A DNA stretch of 64,000 nt from Amycolatopsis rifamycinica (GTDB taxonomy: Bacteria > Actinomycetota > Actinomycetes > Mycobacteriales > Pseudonocardiaceae), in assembly GCF_000695625.1 (NCBI RefSeq), contig NZ_JMQI01000028.1:248001-312000 (forward strand), written 5' to 3'. Positions 51,963 through 61,556 of this stretch are shown piece after piece (position 1 is the stretch's first letter; each line of letters begins with the position of its first letter). Below the pieces are notes generated by a model. That model was not told the origin of the DNA, did not search any database, and saw only the letters and a list, made by a program, of their open reading frames with translations. The position numbers were made by a program, and so were the translations under genes.

Positions 51963-53807
51963 GTGCCGCCTCTCCGTTCCCGGACCACCACCCACGGCCG
52001 CAACGCGGCGGGCGCGCGCTCGCTCTGGCGCGCCACGGGCATGACCGACAGCGACTTCGGCAAGCCGATCGTCGCGATCGCCAACTCCTACACGCAGTTC
52101 GTGCCGGGTCACGTGCACCTGAAGGACCTCGGCGAGATCGTCGCCGGCGCGGTCAAGGAAGCCGGCGGCGTCGCGCGCGAATTCCACACGATCGCCGTCG
52201 ACGACGGCATCGCCATGGGCCACTCCGGGATGCTCTACTCGCTGCCCTCGCGCGAGATCATCGCCGACTCGGTGGAGTACATGGTCAACGCGCACCAGGC
52301 CGACGCGCTGGTGTGCATCTCCAACTGCGACAAGATCACCCCGGGCATGCTGAACGCCGCGATGCGCCTGAACATCCCGGTCGTGTTCGTCTCGGGCGGC
52401 CCGATGGAGGCCGGCAAGGCGGTCGTCGTGGGCGGCGTCGCGCAGGCCCCGACCGACCTGATCACCGCGATCGCGGCGTCGGCGAGCAGCGAGGTCGACG
52501 AGGACGGGCTCGCGATCGTCGAGCGTTCGGCCTGCCCGACCTGCGGTTCGTGCTCCGGCATGTTCACCGCGAACTCGATGAACTGCCTGACCGAAGCCCT
52601 CGGTTTGTCACTTCCCGGCAACGGCTCGACGCTGGCGACGCACGCCGCGCGCCGCGCGCTGTTCGAGGAGGCCGGCCGCACGGTCGTCGAGCTGTGCCGC
52701 CGCTGGTACGAGGAGGACGACGCCTCGGTCCTGCCCCGCTCGATCGCGTCGAAGGCGGCGTTCGAGAACGCGATGGCCCTCGACATGGCCATGGGCGGCT
52801 CGACGAACACGGTGCTGCACGTCCTCGCGGCCGCCCAGGAGGGCGAGGTCGACTTCACGATCGCCGACATCGACGCGATCGGCCGCCGCGTGCCGTGCCT
52901 GTCGAAGGTGGCGCCGAACTCGGACTACCACATGGAGGACGTCCACCGCGCGGGCGGAATCCCGGCGATCCTCGGCGAGCTCTACCGCGGCGGGCTCCTC
53001 AACACCGACGTGTGGTCGGTGCACTCGCGTGACTTGGACTCCTGGCTTTCGGCCTGGGACATCCGGGCTTCTTCTCCTTCCGAGACCGCCTTGGAACTCT
53101 TCCACGCGGCGCCGGGCGGAGTCCGCACGACGGAGGCGTTCTCGACGTCGAACCGCTGGTCGTCCCTGGACACGGACGCGGCGGAGGGCTGCATCCGCGA
53201 CGTCGAGCACGCGTACACGAAGGACGGCGGCCTGGCGATCCTGCGCGGGAACCTCGCGGAGAACGGCGCGGTGATCAAGGCCGCGGGCATCGACGAGGAC
53301 CTGTGGCACTTCGAGGGCCCGGCCCGGGTCCTGGAGAGCCAGGAGGAAGCGGTGTCGGCGATCCTGAAGAAGGAGATCCAGCCGGGCGAGGTCCTGGTGA
53401 TCCGCTACGAGGGTCCGGCGGGCGGCCCGGGCATGCAGGAGATGCTGCACCCGACGGCGTTCCTGAAGGGCTCGGGCCTCGGCAAGAAGTGCGCCCTGAT
53501 CACGGACGGCCGGTTTTCGGGTGGATCATCGGGCATTTCGGTGGGCCACATCTCCCCCGAGGCGGCGGCGGGCGGCCTGATCGGCCTGGTGGAGAACGGC
53601 GACCGCATCCTGCTGGACATCCACGAGCGCCGGCTGGAGCTGCTGGTCTCCCCGGACGTCCTGGCCGAGCGCCGCGCGAAGATGGAGGCGTCGGAGCGGC
53701 CGTGGCAGCCGAAGGACCGCCAGCGCCCGGTGACGGCGGCTTTGCGCGCGTACGCCCGGATGGCGACGTCGGCGGACACGGGTGCGGTTCGCGACGTGAA
53801 CAAGTAG
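51963..53807 (+). CDS. ilvD: Dihydroxy-acid dehydratase
   Basis: This 614-residue iron-sulfur dehydratase makes the 2-oxo acid precursors of valine, leucine and isoleucine. Cluster cysteines are in [11 protein letters not shown] and [18 protein letters not shown], with the third in the conserved N-terminal half. The C-terminal swivel part has [20 protein letters not shown]. The long form is typical of actinobacterial IlvD. The GTG start follows CTGGGAG. It stands just beyond the divergent ilvB/PH-protein region, completing the pathway locally; mycobacteria keep ilvD elsewhere. Confidence 0.97.
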   Translation: MPPLRSRTTTHGRNAAGARSLWRATGMTDSDFGKPIVAIANSYTQFVPGHVHLKDLGEIVAGAVKEAGGVAREFHTIAVDDGIAMGHSGMLYSLPSREIIADSVEYMVNAHQADALVCISNCDKITPGMLNAAMRLNIPVVFVSGGPMEAGKAVVVGGVAQAPTDLITAIAASASSEVDEDGLAIVERSACPTCGSCSGMFTANSMNCLTEALGLSLPGNGSTLATHAARRALFEEAGRTVVELCRRWYEEDDASVLPRSIASKAAFENAMALDMAMGGSTNTVLHVLAAAQEGEVDFTIADIDAIGRRVPCLSKVAPNSDYHMEDVHRAGGIPAILGELYRGGLLNTDVWSVHSRDLDSWLSAWDIRASSPSETALELFHAAPGGVRTTEAFSTSNRWSSLDTDAAEGCIRDVEHAYTKDGGLAILRGNLAENGAVIKAAGIDEDLWHFEGPARVLESQEEAVSAILKKEIQPGEVLVIRYEGPAGGPGMQEMLHPTAFLKGSGLGKKCALITDGRFSGGSSGISVGHISPEAAAGGLIGLVENGDRILLDIHERRLELLVSPDVLAERRAKMEASERPWQPKDRQRPVTAALRAYARMATSADTGAVRDVNK

Positions 53808-53824
53808 GTCCTGGCTGAGTCGAG

Positions 53825-53857
53825 AAGGCCGTCCCGGTGTCCGCCGGGGCGGCCTTT
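53825..53857 (+). terminator. Terminator of ilvD
   Basis: AAGGCCGTCCCGG (53825-53837) pairs with CCGGGGCGGCCTT (53844-53856), then TTC. One G:U pair is required. It starts 18 bp after the stop. Confidence 0.75.
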
Positions 53858-53948
53858 CGGTGCCCATCTCCGCCGCCCGGCTGCCACCGCTGATCCGGGG
53901 CGGCCACGCGGCCGGTGCGCAGCCACTCCCCGAACACCGCCCACCCCT

Positions 53949-53975
53949 TGGGGGACCCCCGGTTTCAACGTTACT
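53949..53975. repeat. G-run/C-run palindromic element, second copy
   Basis: GGGGG-A-CCCCC followed by GGTTTCAACGTTAC, matching the element at 2378-2404 with few differences. It is intergenic between convergent ilvD and the DoxX gene. Confidence 0.5.
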
Positions 53976-54055
53976 CGCGCCCACCGACGATTCCGGCCCC
54001 GCGAACCGCAGTTGTCCACAGGCCCGCTCCGAATCCCGGAGTTGTCCCCAGGCCC

Positions 54056-54631
54056 CTACCGTGTCAAAACAATGACCACCACGGCGGCCGCCGCGGCGAG
54101 CAGCAGCGAAACCAGCCCCAACGGCAACGGCCGCTTCCGCCAAGGCGTGTTCCGCTCCAGCGAAATCGGCCCGGCCCCGGTGAACAGCAGGCTCAGCGCG
54201 ACCGCCGCCAGCAGCAGCTCGAACTCGAACCCCTGGCCGGTCCCCTCGAAAAACCCTCCGTGGAACTTCGCGTACACGGCGTTGGCCGCCACCCCGAGCA
54301 GCCCGGCCGCGGCCAGCGGCGTGAACAGCCCGACGATCAGCAGCACCCCGCCACCGACCTCGGTGACGCCCGTGATCCACGAAAGCAGCGTCGTCTGCTT
54401 GTGGTAGCCGTACGTCTCCAGCACCCGCGCGAACCCGCCGATGCCCGGCCCGCCGAACAGGCCGAACAGGTGCTGCAGCCCGTGCGCGCCCATCGTCACG
54501 CCGAGCGCCAGCCGCAGGATCAGCAGCCCGAGCCCGAGCCCGCCCTGGCGCGGCGTGTCGTCCGACCGATCGTCCTCGACGCCCGACAGGAGGCTGGTGG
54601 GCTGCTGCGAAACGTCGTCTCCACTGCTCAC
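54056..54631 (-). CDS. DoxX-family membrane protein (Rv3005c-like)
   Basis: This 191-residue protein has four transmembrane helices (LGLLILRLALGVTMGAHGLQHLF, LLSWITGVTEVGGGVLLIVGLF, ELLLAAVALSLLFTGAG, LPLGLVSLLLAAAAAVVVIVL) and the DoxX pattern GAHGLQHLFG.GG. An acidic 35-residue N-terminus is cytoplasmic. The M. tuberculosis ortholog by position, Rv3005c, belongs to a membrane oxidoreductase complex with SodA and SseA that protects against oxidative stress. Neither partner is encoded here. Confidence 0.87.
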   Translation of the reverse strand: MSSGDDVSQQPTSLLSGVEDDRSDDTPRQGGLGLGLLILRLALGVTMGAHGLQHLFGLFGGPGIGGFARVLETYGYHKQTTLLSWITGVTEVGGGVLLIVGLFTPLAAAGLLGVAANAVYAKFHGGFFEGTGQGFEFELLLAAVALSLLFTGAGPISLERNTPWRKRPLPLGLVSLLLAAAAAVVVIVLTR

Positions 54632-54689
54632 CCGCGCAGGTTAGGGGATCGCCGGGGGCCTGGCGAGCGCAATGAGGCCGGAACGACCC

Positions 54690-55598
54690 TCAGTACTCGC
54701 CGTGCACGAGGTTGTCCGGCAGCTCGCCGCCGGCGTACCGGGCGATCTCGGCCGCGGCCACGGCGTACGACCGACCACGGACCCCGCGCACGGCCCCGCC
54801 GACGTGCGGGGTCAGCAGCAGCCCCGGCGCCGTCCACAGCGGGTGCCCGGGCGGCGGCGGCTCGGGATCGGTGACGTCGAGGGCGGCCCGCAGCCGGCCC
54901 GTGGTCAGTTCGGCGACCAGGGCGCCGGTGTCCACGACGGCGCCGCGCGAGACGTTGACCAGCACCGCGCCGTCGCGCATCCGGGCCAGGAACTCCGCGT
55001 CGGCCATCCCCCGCGTCCGGGAGGTCAGCGGCACCATCAGCACCACGACGTCGTGCAGCTCGAGCAGCCCGGGCAGGTCCCGCACGCCGTGCACGCCCTC
55101 CCGCGCGGTCATCCCGACCATGGTGCAGCGCGCGTCGAACGGCTCGAGCCGCCGCCGCAGGTGCCGTCCGAGGTCGCCGGCGCCGACGATGAGCACGCGC
55201 TTGCCCTGCAGCGTCTCCGCCGTCTGCCGTTCCCACCGGCCTTCGCGCTGCGCCGCGGCGAAGACGTCCAGCTTCCGGTAGATCGACAGCAGCGCGGCGA
55301 CGACCCATTCGGCCGTGCTCCCGCCGTGCGCGCCGCGGCAGGTGGAGAGCAGGACGCCGTCGGGCACCTTGCCGACCCAGTCCTCGGCGCCGGCGGACAG
55401 CAGCTGGATCAGTTTCAGGTTCGGCAGCGTGCGCCACAGCTGCTCCCCCGGCGGGTGCTTGCCGGGGATGAGCACCTCGGCCTTCGAGGCCTCGGGCGGC
55501 ACCGGCTCCCCCCACTGGTAGCGCACGGGCAGGACCCGCGGAACCTCGGCGAGCACGGTCATGCCCTCGTCGTCGGGCACCAGCACGGTCAGCGTCAT
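54690..55598 (-). CDS. D-isomer-specific 2-hydroxyacid dehydrogenase
   Basis: This 302-residue enzyme has the Rossmann motif KRVLIVGAGDLGRHLRRRL, catalytic Arg in VNVSRGAVVDTGAL, Glu in DVTDPEPPPPGHPLW and His in LLTPHVGGAVRG. The N-terminal substrate lobe is short. It resembles glyoxylate/hydroxypyruvate or phosphonate-type dehydrogenases; the substrate is not determined. The ATG at 55598 is chosen because homology starts at TLTVLVPDDEG. Confidence 0.9.
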   Translation of the reverse strand: MTLTVLVPDDEGMTVLAEVPRVLPVRYQWGEPVPPEASKAEVLIPGKHPPGEQLWRTLPNLKLIQLLSAGAEDWVGKVPDGVLLSTCRGAHGGSTAEWVVAALLSIYRKLDVFAAAQREGRWERQTAETLQGKRVLIVGAGDLGRHLRRRLEPFDARCTMVGMTAREGVHGVRDLPGLLELHDVVVLMVPLTSRTRGMADAEFLARMRDGAVLVNVSRGAVVDTGALVAELTTGRLRAALDVTDPEPPPPGHPLWTAPGLLLTPHVGGAVRGVRGRSYAVAAAEIARYAGGELPDNLVHGEY

Positions 55599-55663
55599 GA
55601 TCCCCAACGTAATCGAGGAGTACTCACCCATGGTTCACGCACCGGCCCCTAGGCTGGGGGATC

Positions 55664-56872
55664 ATGCGTACCCGCTACCGCTCGGCCCTGCTGGCGATCT
55701 TGGCCTGCGGCGTCCTGCTGCCCGCCGGGTGCGCGCGGTTCGACGACACCGCGGCGGGCCAGACGTTCACCCCCGCGCCCGTCGCCAGCCCCGAGTCGCC
55801 GCCCGAGGTCCAGGGCCCCGGCGCGGAGTCCGGCGGCGACGGCAAGCAGGCGCGGCCCGGCTCGCCGACCACCCCCGTGCCGCCGCCGCAGGGCTGCAAG
55901 GACTTCGACCCTTCGGTCATCACGACCTGCCTGGACACCGTCGCCGCGGTGGCCGGCCTGCCGGGCGACGGCTCCGCGCCGAGCGCGCTGGCCGGCGAGC
56001 GCAAGAGCGGCCGGGTCATGCTGGCGACCGGCGGCAAGGACGCCACGGACTTCGCGAAGCTCGACGTCCAAGCGGCCGGGGACGGTGGCCTGACCGGCCT
56101 CGCGGTGTCCCCGTCGTACGTCGAGGACCAGCTGGTCTTCGCCTACATCACGACCCCGGCCGACAACCGGGTCGTGCGGTTCGCCAAGGGCCAGTCGCCG
56201 AAGCCGGTGATCACCGGGATCCCGAAGGGCGCGTCCGGCAACCGCGGCACGATCAGCGCGGACAACCGGGGCGCGCTGCTCGTCGCGACCGGCGACGCCG
56301 GCAACCCGACCGCCGCGGCCGACCCCAGCTCGCTCGCCGGGAAGCTGCTGCGGATCGACACCTCCGGCAAGGCCGCGGCCGGCAACCCGGGCGGCTCGCT
56401 GGTGGTGGCGGCCGGGCTCCACGCACCGGGCGGGGTGTGCGCGTCGGCCGACGGCGGCCGCGTCTGGGTCACCGACCGGCTCGCCGACAAGGACGTCCTC
56501 TACCGCGTGCAGGCCGGGCAGCCGCTGACGACGCCCGCGTGGACGTGGCAGGACAGGCCCGGCGTCGCGGGCTGCGCGGACTTCGCCGACGCGAGCGGCT
56601 TCATCTCGGTCGCCACCTCAGTGGCCGGCAACCTCCAGGGCGTGCCGGTGTCGAAGGAAGGCGCCGTCACCGGGCAGCCGCAGGTCCGCCTGGACGGGAG
56701 GACCGGCACGCCACCGGTGACGTTCGGGCGGCTGGCCGGGATGAGCATGATCAACCCGCAGCTCGCGGTGGTCGGCACGATCAACAAGGACGGCGGCTCG
56801 CCGGTGTCGAGCGACGACCGCGTCGTGCTGATCGCGCCGACGACGTCCGGCGGCAGCGACGGCAAGGACTGA
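55664..56872 (+). CDS. Lipoprotein with PQQ-dependent-dehydrogenase-like beta propeller (LppZ-like)
   Basis: This 402-residue exported lipoprotein has signal SALLAILACGVLLPAGC with acylated Cys23. A Pro/Gly-rich linker to about residue 75 is followed by a beta-propeller resembling soluble glucose/sorbosone dehydrogenases (GLTGLAVSPSYVEDQLVFAY, GNRGTISADNRGALLVATGD, GLHAPGGVCASADGGRVWVT). The conserved position matches M. tuberculosis LppZ (Rv3006). Whether it binds PQQ is unclear; the N-terminal catalytic histidine region seen in true dehydrogenases is not obvious. Confidence 0.85.
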   Translation: MRTRYRSALLAILACGVLLPAGCARFDDTAAGQTFTPAPVASPESPPEVQGPGAESGGDGKQARPGSPTTPVPPPQGCKDFDPSVITTCLDTVAAVAGLPGDGSAPSALAGERKSGRVMLATGGKDATDFAKLDVQAAGDGGLTGLAVSPSYVEDQLVFAYITTPADNRVVRFAKGQSPKPVITGIPKGASGNRGTISADNRGALLVATGDAGNPTAAADPSSLAGKLLRIDTSGKAAAGNPGGSLVVAAGLHAPGGVCASADGGRVWVTDRLADKDVLYRVQAGQPLTTPAWTWQDRPGVAGCADFADASGFISVATSVAGNLQGVPVSKEGAVTGQPQVRLDGRTGTPPVTFGRLAGMSMINPQLAVVGTINKDGGSPVSSDDRVVLIAPTTSGGSDGKD

Positions 56873-56905
56873 CGCCCGGCCTGCCGCGCTGCCGGCCGGC
56901 CCGGC

Positions 56906-58048
56906 TCAGGCCAGGGGTTTCAGCTCCACCCGCCGTCCCTCGGCCGACGACGTCAGCCCGGCCTCGGCCACCTGCAGCCCACGGGCGGCCGAGAAGAAGT
57001 CGTAGCGGTGTTGCCGTCCGGCGACCACGTCCCGCACGAACTCCTCCCACTGCGCCTTGAAGCCGTTGTCGAACTCGGCGTTGTCCGGCACGTCCTGCCA
57101 CTGGTCGCGGAACGGCTCGGTCGCGGGCAGGTCGGGGTTCCAGACCGGCTTCGGCGTCGCCGAGCGGTGCTGGACGCGGCAACGCCGCAGCCCGGCGACC
57201 GCGCTGCCCTCGGTGCCGTCGACCTGGAACTCGACGAGCTCGTCGCGGAAGACCCGCGTCGACCACGACGAATTGATCTGCGCGATGACCCCCGACTCCA
57301 GCTCGAAGATGCCGTACGCGGCGTCGTCGGCCGTCGCGGCGTACGCCTCGCCCTGCTCGTCCCAGCGACGCGGGATGTGCGTCACGGCCTTGGCCGTCAC
57401 CGCCGAAACGCGGCCGAAGAGGTTCTCGAGCACGTAGTTCCAGTGGCAGAACATGTCGAGGACGATCCCGCCGCCGTCCTCGGCGCGGTAGTTCCAGCTC
57501 GGGCGCTGCGCCTCCTGCCAGTCGCCCTCGAAGACCCAGTAGCCGAACTCGCCGCGCACCGACAGGAGCCGCCCGAAGAATCCGCCGTCGATCAGCCGCC
57601 GGAGCTTGAGCAGCCCGGGCAGGAACAGCTTGTCGTGCACGACGCCGTGGCAGATGCCGGCGTCCCGCGCAAGCCCGGCCAGCTCCAGCGCCGCCGGCAG
57701 CGTTTCGGCCAGGGGCTTCTCCGCGTAGACGTGCTTGCCCGCGGCGATCGCCGCGCGCACCGACGGCTCGCGCGACGACGTCAGTTGCGCGTCGAAGTAG
57801 ACGTCGACGTCCTGGAGCGCCGAGTCGGCGTCGGTGGTCCACGCGGTCAGGCCGTGCCGGTCGGCGAGGTCCTTGAGCTTCGCGGCGTTGCGCCCGGCGA
57901 GGATCGGCTCGAGTTGCACGCGGCTGCCGTCGGGCAGGGCGACACCGCCCTGTTCGCGGATCGCCAGGACCGACCGGAGCAGGTGCTGCCGGTAGCCCAT
58001 CCGGCCCGTCACGCCGTTGAGCAGCACTCCGATGCTGGACTGGTTCAT
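56906..58048 (-). CDS. Gfo/Idh/MocA-family oxidoreductase (operon gene 4)
   Basis: This 380-residue NAD(P)-dependent sugar-type dehydrogenase has an N-terminal Rossmann region (IGVLLNGVTGRMGYRQHLLRS, with an atypical GVTGRMG glycine motif). The catalytic-type EKP is in HVYAEKPLAETLPAALELAG, and the C-terminal domain contains GGGIVLDMFCHWNYVLEN. The ATG at 58048 follows GGAAGG and overlaps the cupin gene by 4 bp. It is the last gene of a four-gene coupled operon beginning at 60781. The substrate is probably a cyclitol or modified sugar. Confidence 0.88.
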   Translation of the reverse strand: MNQSSIGVLLNGVTGRMGYRQHLLRSVLAIREQGGVALPDGSRVQLEPILAGRNAAKLKDLADRHGLTAWTTDADSALQDVDVYFDAQLTSSREPSVRAAIAAGKHVYAEKPLAETLPAALELAGLARDAGICHGVVHDKLFLPGLLKLRRLIDGGFFGRLLSVRGEFGYWVFEGDWQEAQRPSWNYRAEDGGGIVLDMFCHWNYVLENLFGRVSAVTAKAVTHIPRRWDEQGEAYAATADDAAYGIFELESGVIAQINSSWSTRVFRDELVEFQVDGTEGSAVAGLRRCRVQHRSATPKPVWNPDLPATEPFRDQWQDVPDNAEFDNGFKAQWEEFVRDVVAGRQHRYDFFSAARGLQVAEAGLTSSAEGRRVELKPLA

Positions 58049-58767
58049 CTCTGCAAGCCTTCCTGGTCGAGCGGGATGTCGTATTCGGTGCGGCGGCCAC
58101 ACATGCCGTAGCCGTCCGCGTTCGACGGCGTCGCGACCCGCAGGCCGGACTCCTCGAGGTGGCTCCCGTCGCCGTCGGCGAGTGCCTTGAGGTGCGCACC
58201 GGTCAGTTCGGCGGCCCGCAGTGCCCCGGCCCGCCAGCGCGGTACCCACTCTGCGACCTTCGGCGCGACGAGCGCGACGGCCGCGCGGTGGAACGCCCGC
58301 AACGGCTCCGGATCGCCGTCCTCCAGGGCCTCGCGCAGCGGCAGGAACCCGCGAATCGCCAGATCACGACGTTGCCGCGCGGCATCGTCGGTTTTCGGCA
58401 ACGCCGCCGCCCCGGCGTAGGCGGCCGCGTCGGCGAGCACGTCGGGCGGGAACGTGAAGACGGCGTCCCCGACCTCCGGCAGCCCGCTGTTCTGCATGAG
58501 GACCGTGACGCGCAGACCGTCCTCCTGCACCATCCGGTGCACGGTGCCGGGCGCGAACCACGCGATCACCCCGGCTTCCAGCGGCGTCTCGGCGTAGCCG
58601 TCGACGCTCAGCGTCTGGACGGCGCCCCGGCCCCCGGTGACGACGTAGGCCTCGGTGCAGGCGAGGTGGACGTGCGGGCTGCCGCCGCAGACGCCGTCCT
58701 CGGCCGCCCAGTCGTAGGCGCGCAGGTGCGAGACGCCGATGCCACCGGGGAGTGGAAAAGCGGTCAT
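58045..58767 (-). CDS. Cupin-domain protein (operon gene 3)
   Basis: This 240-residue protein has a cupin barrel at about 10-110 (GGSPHVHLACTEAYVVTGGRG, metal-type His-x-His and Glu; AWFAPGTVHRMVQEDG). A helical C-terminal region follows (LREALEDGDPEPLRAFHRAA). There is no helix-turn-helix, so it is not an AraC regulator. It may be an isomerase or sugar-binding protein. The start overlaps the preceding gene by 4 bp and the end overlaps the following one by 4 bp, so it is tightly coupled. Confidence 0.82.
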   Translation of the reverse strand: MTAFPLPGGIGVSHLRAYDWAAEDGVCGGSPHVHLACTEAYVVTGGRGAVQTLSVDGYAETPLEAGVIAWFAPGTVHRMVQEDGLRVTVLMQNSGLPEVGDAVFTFPPDVLADAAAYAGAAALPKTDDAARQRRDLAIRGFLPLREALEDGDPEPLRAFHRAAVALVAPKVAEWVPRWRAGALRAAELTGAHLKALADGDGSHLEESGLRVATPSNADGYGMCGRRTEYDIPLDQEGLQR

Positions 58768-59684
58768 GACCAGCCATGCCCTTCGAGGTAGCGGGTCACC
58801 CGGTCGCGGTCCCAGGCCCCGTCGGCGACGACGATCCGGTAGCGGTAGGCGAAGCTCTCGCCCGGCGGCAGCTCGAACTCGTCGAAAAACGCCCACGAGA
58901 AGGCGACCATGGGTGTCTCCCGCGAGCGGACGAACCAGTGCGACTCGTGGATCGCCTTGTCGTTCTCGGGCGCGTGCGCGAAGACGAGCGTCGAATGCGC
59001 GTCGACGCCGTCGTGCTCACCGACGAACGCCAGCCACGGCGCCTGCGCGCCCATCATCGCTTCGCCCTCGAGCTCGCCGGGCCCGAACACCTGGCCCCCG
59101 CCGAAGTCACGGGGACCTCGCCAGTGCAGGCCGGTGTAGCCGGCCCGCTCGCGGCCGGCGGTGGTCGGGCTGCCGAACACGAGCGGGACCTCGCGGAGGT
59201 TGGCCAGCTCGATCGCCCAGTCGAGCGCCCAGGAGCCCTCGTCCGGCTCGACCGAGTGGACGACGATGTCACGCCGCTCCCGCGCCCATTCATCACCGCC
59301 GTTGGCGACCCAGGTGAGGTCTTCGGCGAAGCCGAGCCGATCGCGCTCGACGGTGAATTCGGCGAACCCGTCGTGCCGCATGGAGCCGACGCGGTCGGGC
59401 AGCTCCTGGTACCAGTCGCCGGGGACGTAGGTGTGGCCGCCCCAGAAGTTCTGCCCGGACAGGTGGCTCGCCGTCATCTGCAGGCCCTTGTGCCACCGGT
59501 GGTCGGCGGGCCGGTACCCGCTGACCGGCCGGCCGCCAAGGGTCCGCAGCGGGTGGGCGTAGGGCTTGCGAGCCTCGTAGGCCGCCGGGTCGGGCTTGTA
59601 CACATAGGACATCAGCTGGACACCGCCCGCCTCGACGGCCACGTGCTCGCCGTGCCGGTGGGTGACCGTGATCGTCGCGCTCAT
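58764..59684 (-). CDS. PmoA-family (DUF6807) protein (operon gene 2)
   Basis: This 306-residue protein has the PmoA-like features DHRWHKGLQMTASHLSGQNFWGG and YTGLHWRGPRDFGGGQVFGPG, with FAYRYRIVVADGAWD at the end. The family is found with sugar oxidoreductases in glycan or cyclitol catabolism; biochemistry is largely undefined. It overlaps both neighbouring genes by 4 bp (ATGA type). Confidence 0.83.
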   Translation of the reverse strand: MSATITVTHRHGEHVAVEAGGVQLMSYVYKPDPAAYEARKPYAHPLRTLGGRPVSGYRPADHRWHKGLQMTASHLSGQNFWGGHTYVPGDWYQELPDRVGSMRHDGFAEFTVERDRLGFAEDLTWVANGGDEWARERRDIVVHSVEPDEGSWALDWAIELANLREVPLVFGSPTTAGRERAGYTGLHWRGPRDFGGGQVFGPGELEGEAMMGAQAPWLAFVGEHDGVDAHSTLVFAHAPENDKAIHESHWFVRSRETPMVAFSWAFFDEFELPPGESFAYRYRIVVADGAWDRDRVTRYLEGHGWS

Positions 59685-60781
59685 CCCCGTGCTCCTGTCC
59701 GGGGCCGGCTGCCGGCCATGGACCGGTAGAAGGCGTCACCCGGCCCGATCTCGCCCCGGCGCACGCCGAGCCCGGTGGAAGCGGACTTGTACAGCGCGGC
59801 GACGAACTCCAGCACCCGCCGCCCGTCATCCCCGCTGCACGGCGGCCGCCGCCCGGCCCGGTAGGCGGCGAGCACCGGCGCGAACGCGGCGGCGTGCGAG
59901 CTGCCGACGTCGGCGGCCGGGGTGTGCCACCGTTCGACGGCCTCTTCGGCGACGTGCGGGGCGGCCGTGTAGCGCCAGTCCTTGACGCCGTACCCGTAGA
60001 GGTGGGTGAGCTCCGCGGTGGCCAGCTCGCAGTCGATCCGGATCCGGCTGACCTCGTCCGGCGAGAGGACGCTGTTGACGACGGTCGCGAGCGCCCCCGA
60101 CTCGAACCGCACCAGTGCGGTGGAGACGTCTTCGGTCTCGACGTCGTGCACCAGCCGGGCGGTCATCGCGCGCACCTCGGCCCAGTCGCCGAGCAGGTGG
60201 AGCAGCAGATCCATCTGGTGGATGCCGTGCCCCATGGCCGGCCCGCCGCCCTCGGTCTCCCAGCGCCCGCGCCACGGCACCGCGTAGTAGGCGGCATCGC
60301 GGTACCAGGTGGTCTGGCAGTGCGCGACGAGCGGGCGCCCCAGCTCCCCGTCGGCGAGCAGCTCCCGGAAGTGCGCGGCGGCCGAGCCGGACCGCTGCTG
60401 GTAGACGAAGGCGGCGTACGGCCCACCATCCCGCTCGGCGGCGGTCATGTCGTCATACTCGGCGAGCGACCGGCACGGCGGCTTCTCGCACCAGACCCAC
60501 GCCCCGCTCCCGAGCGCCTGCGTGGTCTGCTCGACGTGCAGGCTCGGCGGCGTGCAGATCGAGACGAGATCCGGCTCCTGCTCGGCGAGCAGGGCGCCCA
60601 GGTCGTGGTAGGGCTGGGCATGGACGGTCCCGGCGCAGAACGCGGCCACCCGCGCCTCGTTGACGTCGGCGGCCGCCACGATGTCGACGTCTTCGTGGTG
60701 GGCCTCGAAGGCGGTCCGGTGGCTTTCGGCGATGGCCCCGGTCCCGACGACGGCCACCCGTAAGCGCTTTCCCTGAGCCAA
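59681..60781 (-). CDS. Gfo/Idh/MocA-family oxidoreductase (operon gene 1)
   Basis: This 366-residue dehydrogenase has the Rossmann motif RVAVVGTGAIAESHRTAFEAH, the EKP equivalent WCEKPPCRSLAEYDDM and the C-terminal GPAMGHGIHQMDLLLHLLGDW. The TTG at 60781 is chosen because GGAGGGAG lies 7 nt upstream; a GTG at 60757 is the alternative. It leads the operon, with LacI-type palindromes at 60878-60893 and at 60759-60773, the latter inside its first codons. Confidence 0.87.
   Translation of the reverse strand: MAQGKRLRVAVVGTGAIAESHRTAFEAHHEDVDIVAAADVNEARVAAFCAGTVHAQPYHDLGALLAEQEPDLVSICTPPSLHVEQTTQALGSGAWVWCEKPPCRSLAEYDDMTAAERDGGPYAAFVYQQRSGSAAAHFRELLADGELGRPLVAHCQTTWYRDAAYYAVPWRGRWETEGGGPAMGHGIHQMDLLLHLLGDWAEVRAMTARLVHDVETEDVSTALVRFESGALATVVNSVLSPDEVSRIRIDCELATAELTHLYGYGVKDWRYTAAPHVAEEAVERWHTPAADVGSSHAAAFAPVLAAYRAGRRPPCSGDDGRRVLEFVAALYKSASTGLGVRRGEIGPGDAFYRSMAGSRPRTGARG
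60759..60773 (-). promoter_or_regulatory. Second LacI-type box within the first codons
   Basis: GGAAAGCGCTTACGG on the minus strand has the core AAGCGCTT, shared with the upstream operator. It lies 117 bp from it, suitable for looping or road-block repression. Confidence 0.5.
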
Positions 60782-60877
60782 CCCGGGTCTCCCTCCACGG
60801 CTCCGGCGCCCCAGCAGCACCGATCCGCGCGGCCCGCCCACCGACGCCGGCGGCGGGATCCGCTTCTCCGACCGTTC

Positions 60878-60893
60878 CAGAAAGCGCTTTCTG
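60878..60893 (-). promoter_or_regulatory. LacI-type operator of the catabolic operon
   Basis: CAGAAAGCGCTTTCTG is a perfect 16-bp palindrome with the central CG step typical of LacI/GalR sites. It stands about 97 bp upstream of the first gene. The regulator gene is not in the window. Confidence 0.75.
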
Positions 60894-61017
60894 CTGCAAC
60901 GGCCAGCCCCGATGTCAACGTTGTCAGCGAACGCGATCCACCGGTCGGACGACTCACGCACCCGGTCGAAAATTCTCCAGCGGCAGAGCTCTCACCGAAG
61001 CGGCCTGCCCGCGAACG

Positions 61018-61548
61018 TCAGCCCGTCTTGTCGCGGATCTTCCGCGGCTGCCGGGTCTCGGCCCGCATCGCCCGCATGTCCAGGAAAGCGGCAACACCGG
61101 ACACCAGCGCCGCGAACAACCCGAGGAACCGGCCCAGGCCGGGTCCGATGGCGACCCCGGCGGCCTCGAAGATGCCGCGCTGGTCGGCGTCGAACTCCCA
61201 GTCCAGGGTGAACCAGCCCAGCACCATCAGCAGCAGCGACGCCGCGGCGACCACCAGCCACAGCTGCGGCAGGCCGCTGACGCGCAGGGTCCGGATTCGC
61301 CCGAAACCGACCACGGCCAGCCCGGCCAGCAGCAACGGCAGCGGCGGACACCAGGCGAAGAAGCTCGAGTGCCACGCGTCACGGACGACGTCACCGCGGG
61401 GCAGCTGCGCGAGGACGTCTTCGATGTCCGGCTTCGTGGCGGTGAGCGTGGTCCACGGCAGGAACGTCGAACCCAGCGCGAGCAGCCCGGCCGCCAGGCC
61501 GAGCCACTCGCGCCAGGTGACGCTTTTGACGAAACCCGACTTTGTCAT
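61018..61548 (-). CDS. Membrane protein of unknown function
   Basis: This 176-residue protein has four transmembrane helices (WLGLAAGLLALGSTFLPW, PPLPLLLAGLAVVGFG, LWLVVAAASLLLMVLGW, FLGLFAALVSGVAAFLDM). Between helices 1 and 2 is an extracytoplasmic loop of about 35 residues. It ends in a basic cytoplasmic tail. It begins 8 bp after gatB in the same direction, so it is co-transcribed. No family is recognised. Confidence 0.78.
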   Translation of the reverse strand: MTKSGFVKSVTWREWLGLAAGLLALGSTFLPWTTLTATKPDIEDVLAQLPRGDVVRDAWHSSFFAWCPPLPLLLAGLAVVGFGRIRTLRVSGLPQLWLVVAAASLLLMVLGWFTLDWEFDADQRGIFEAAGVAIGPGLGRFLGLFAALVSGVAAFLDMRAMRAETRQPRKIRDKTG

Positions 61549-61556
61549 GAAAACGG

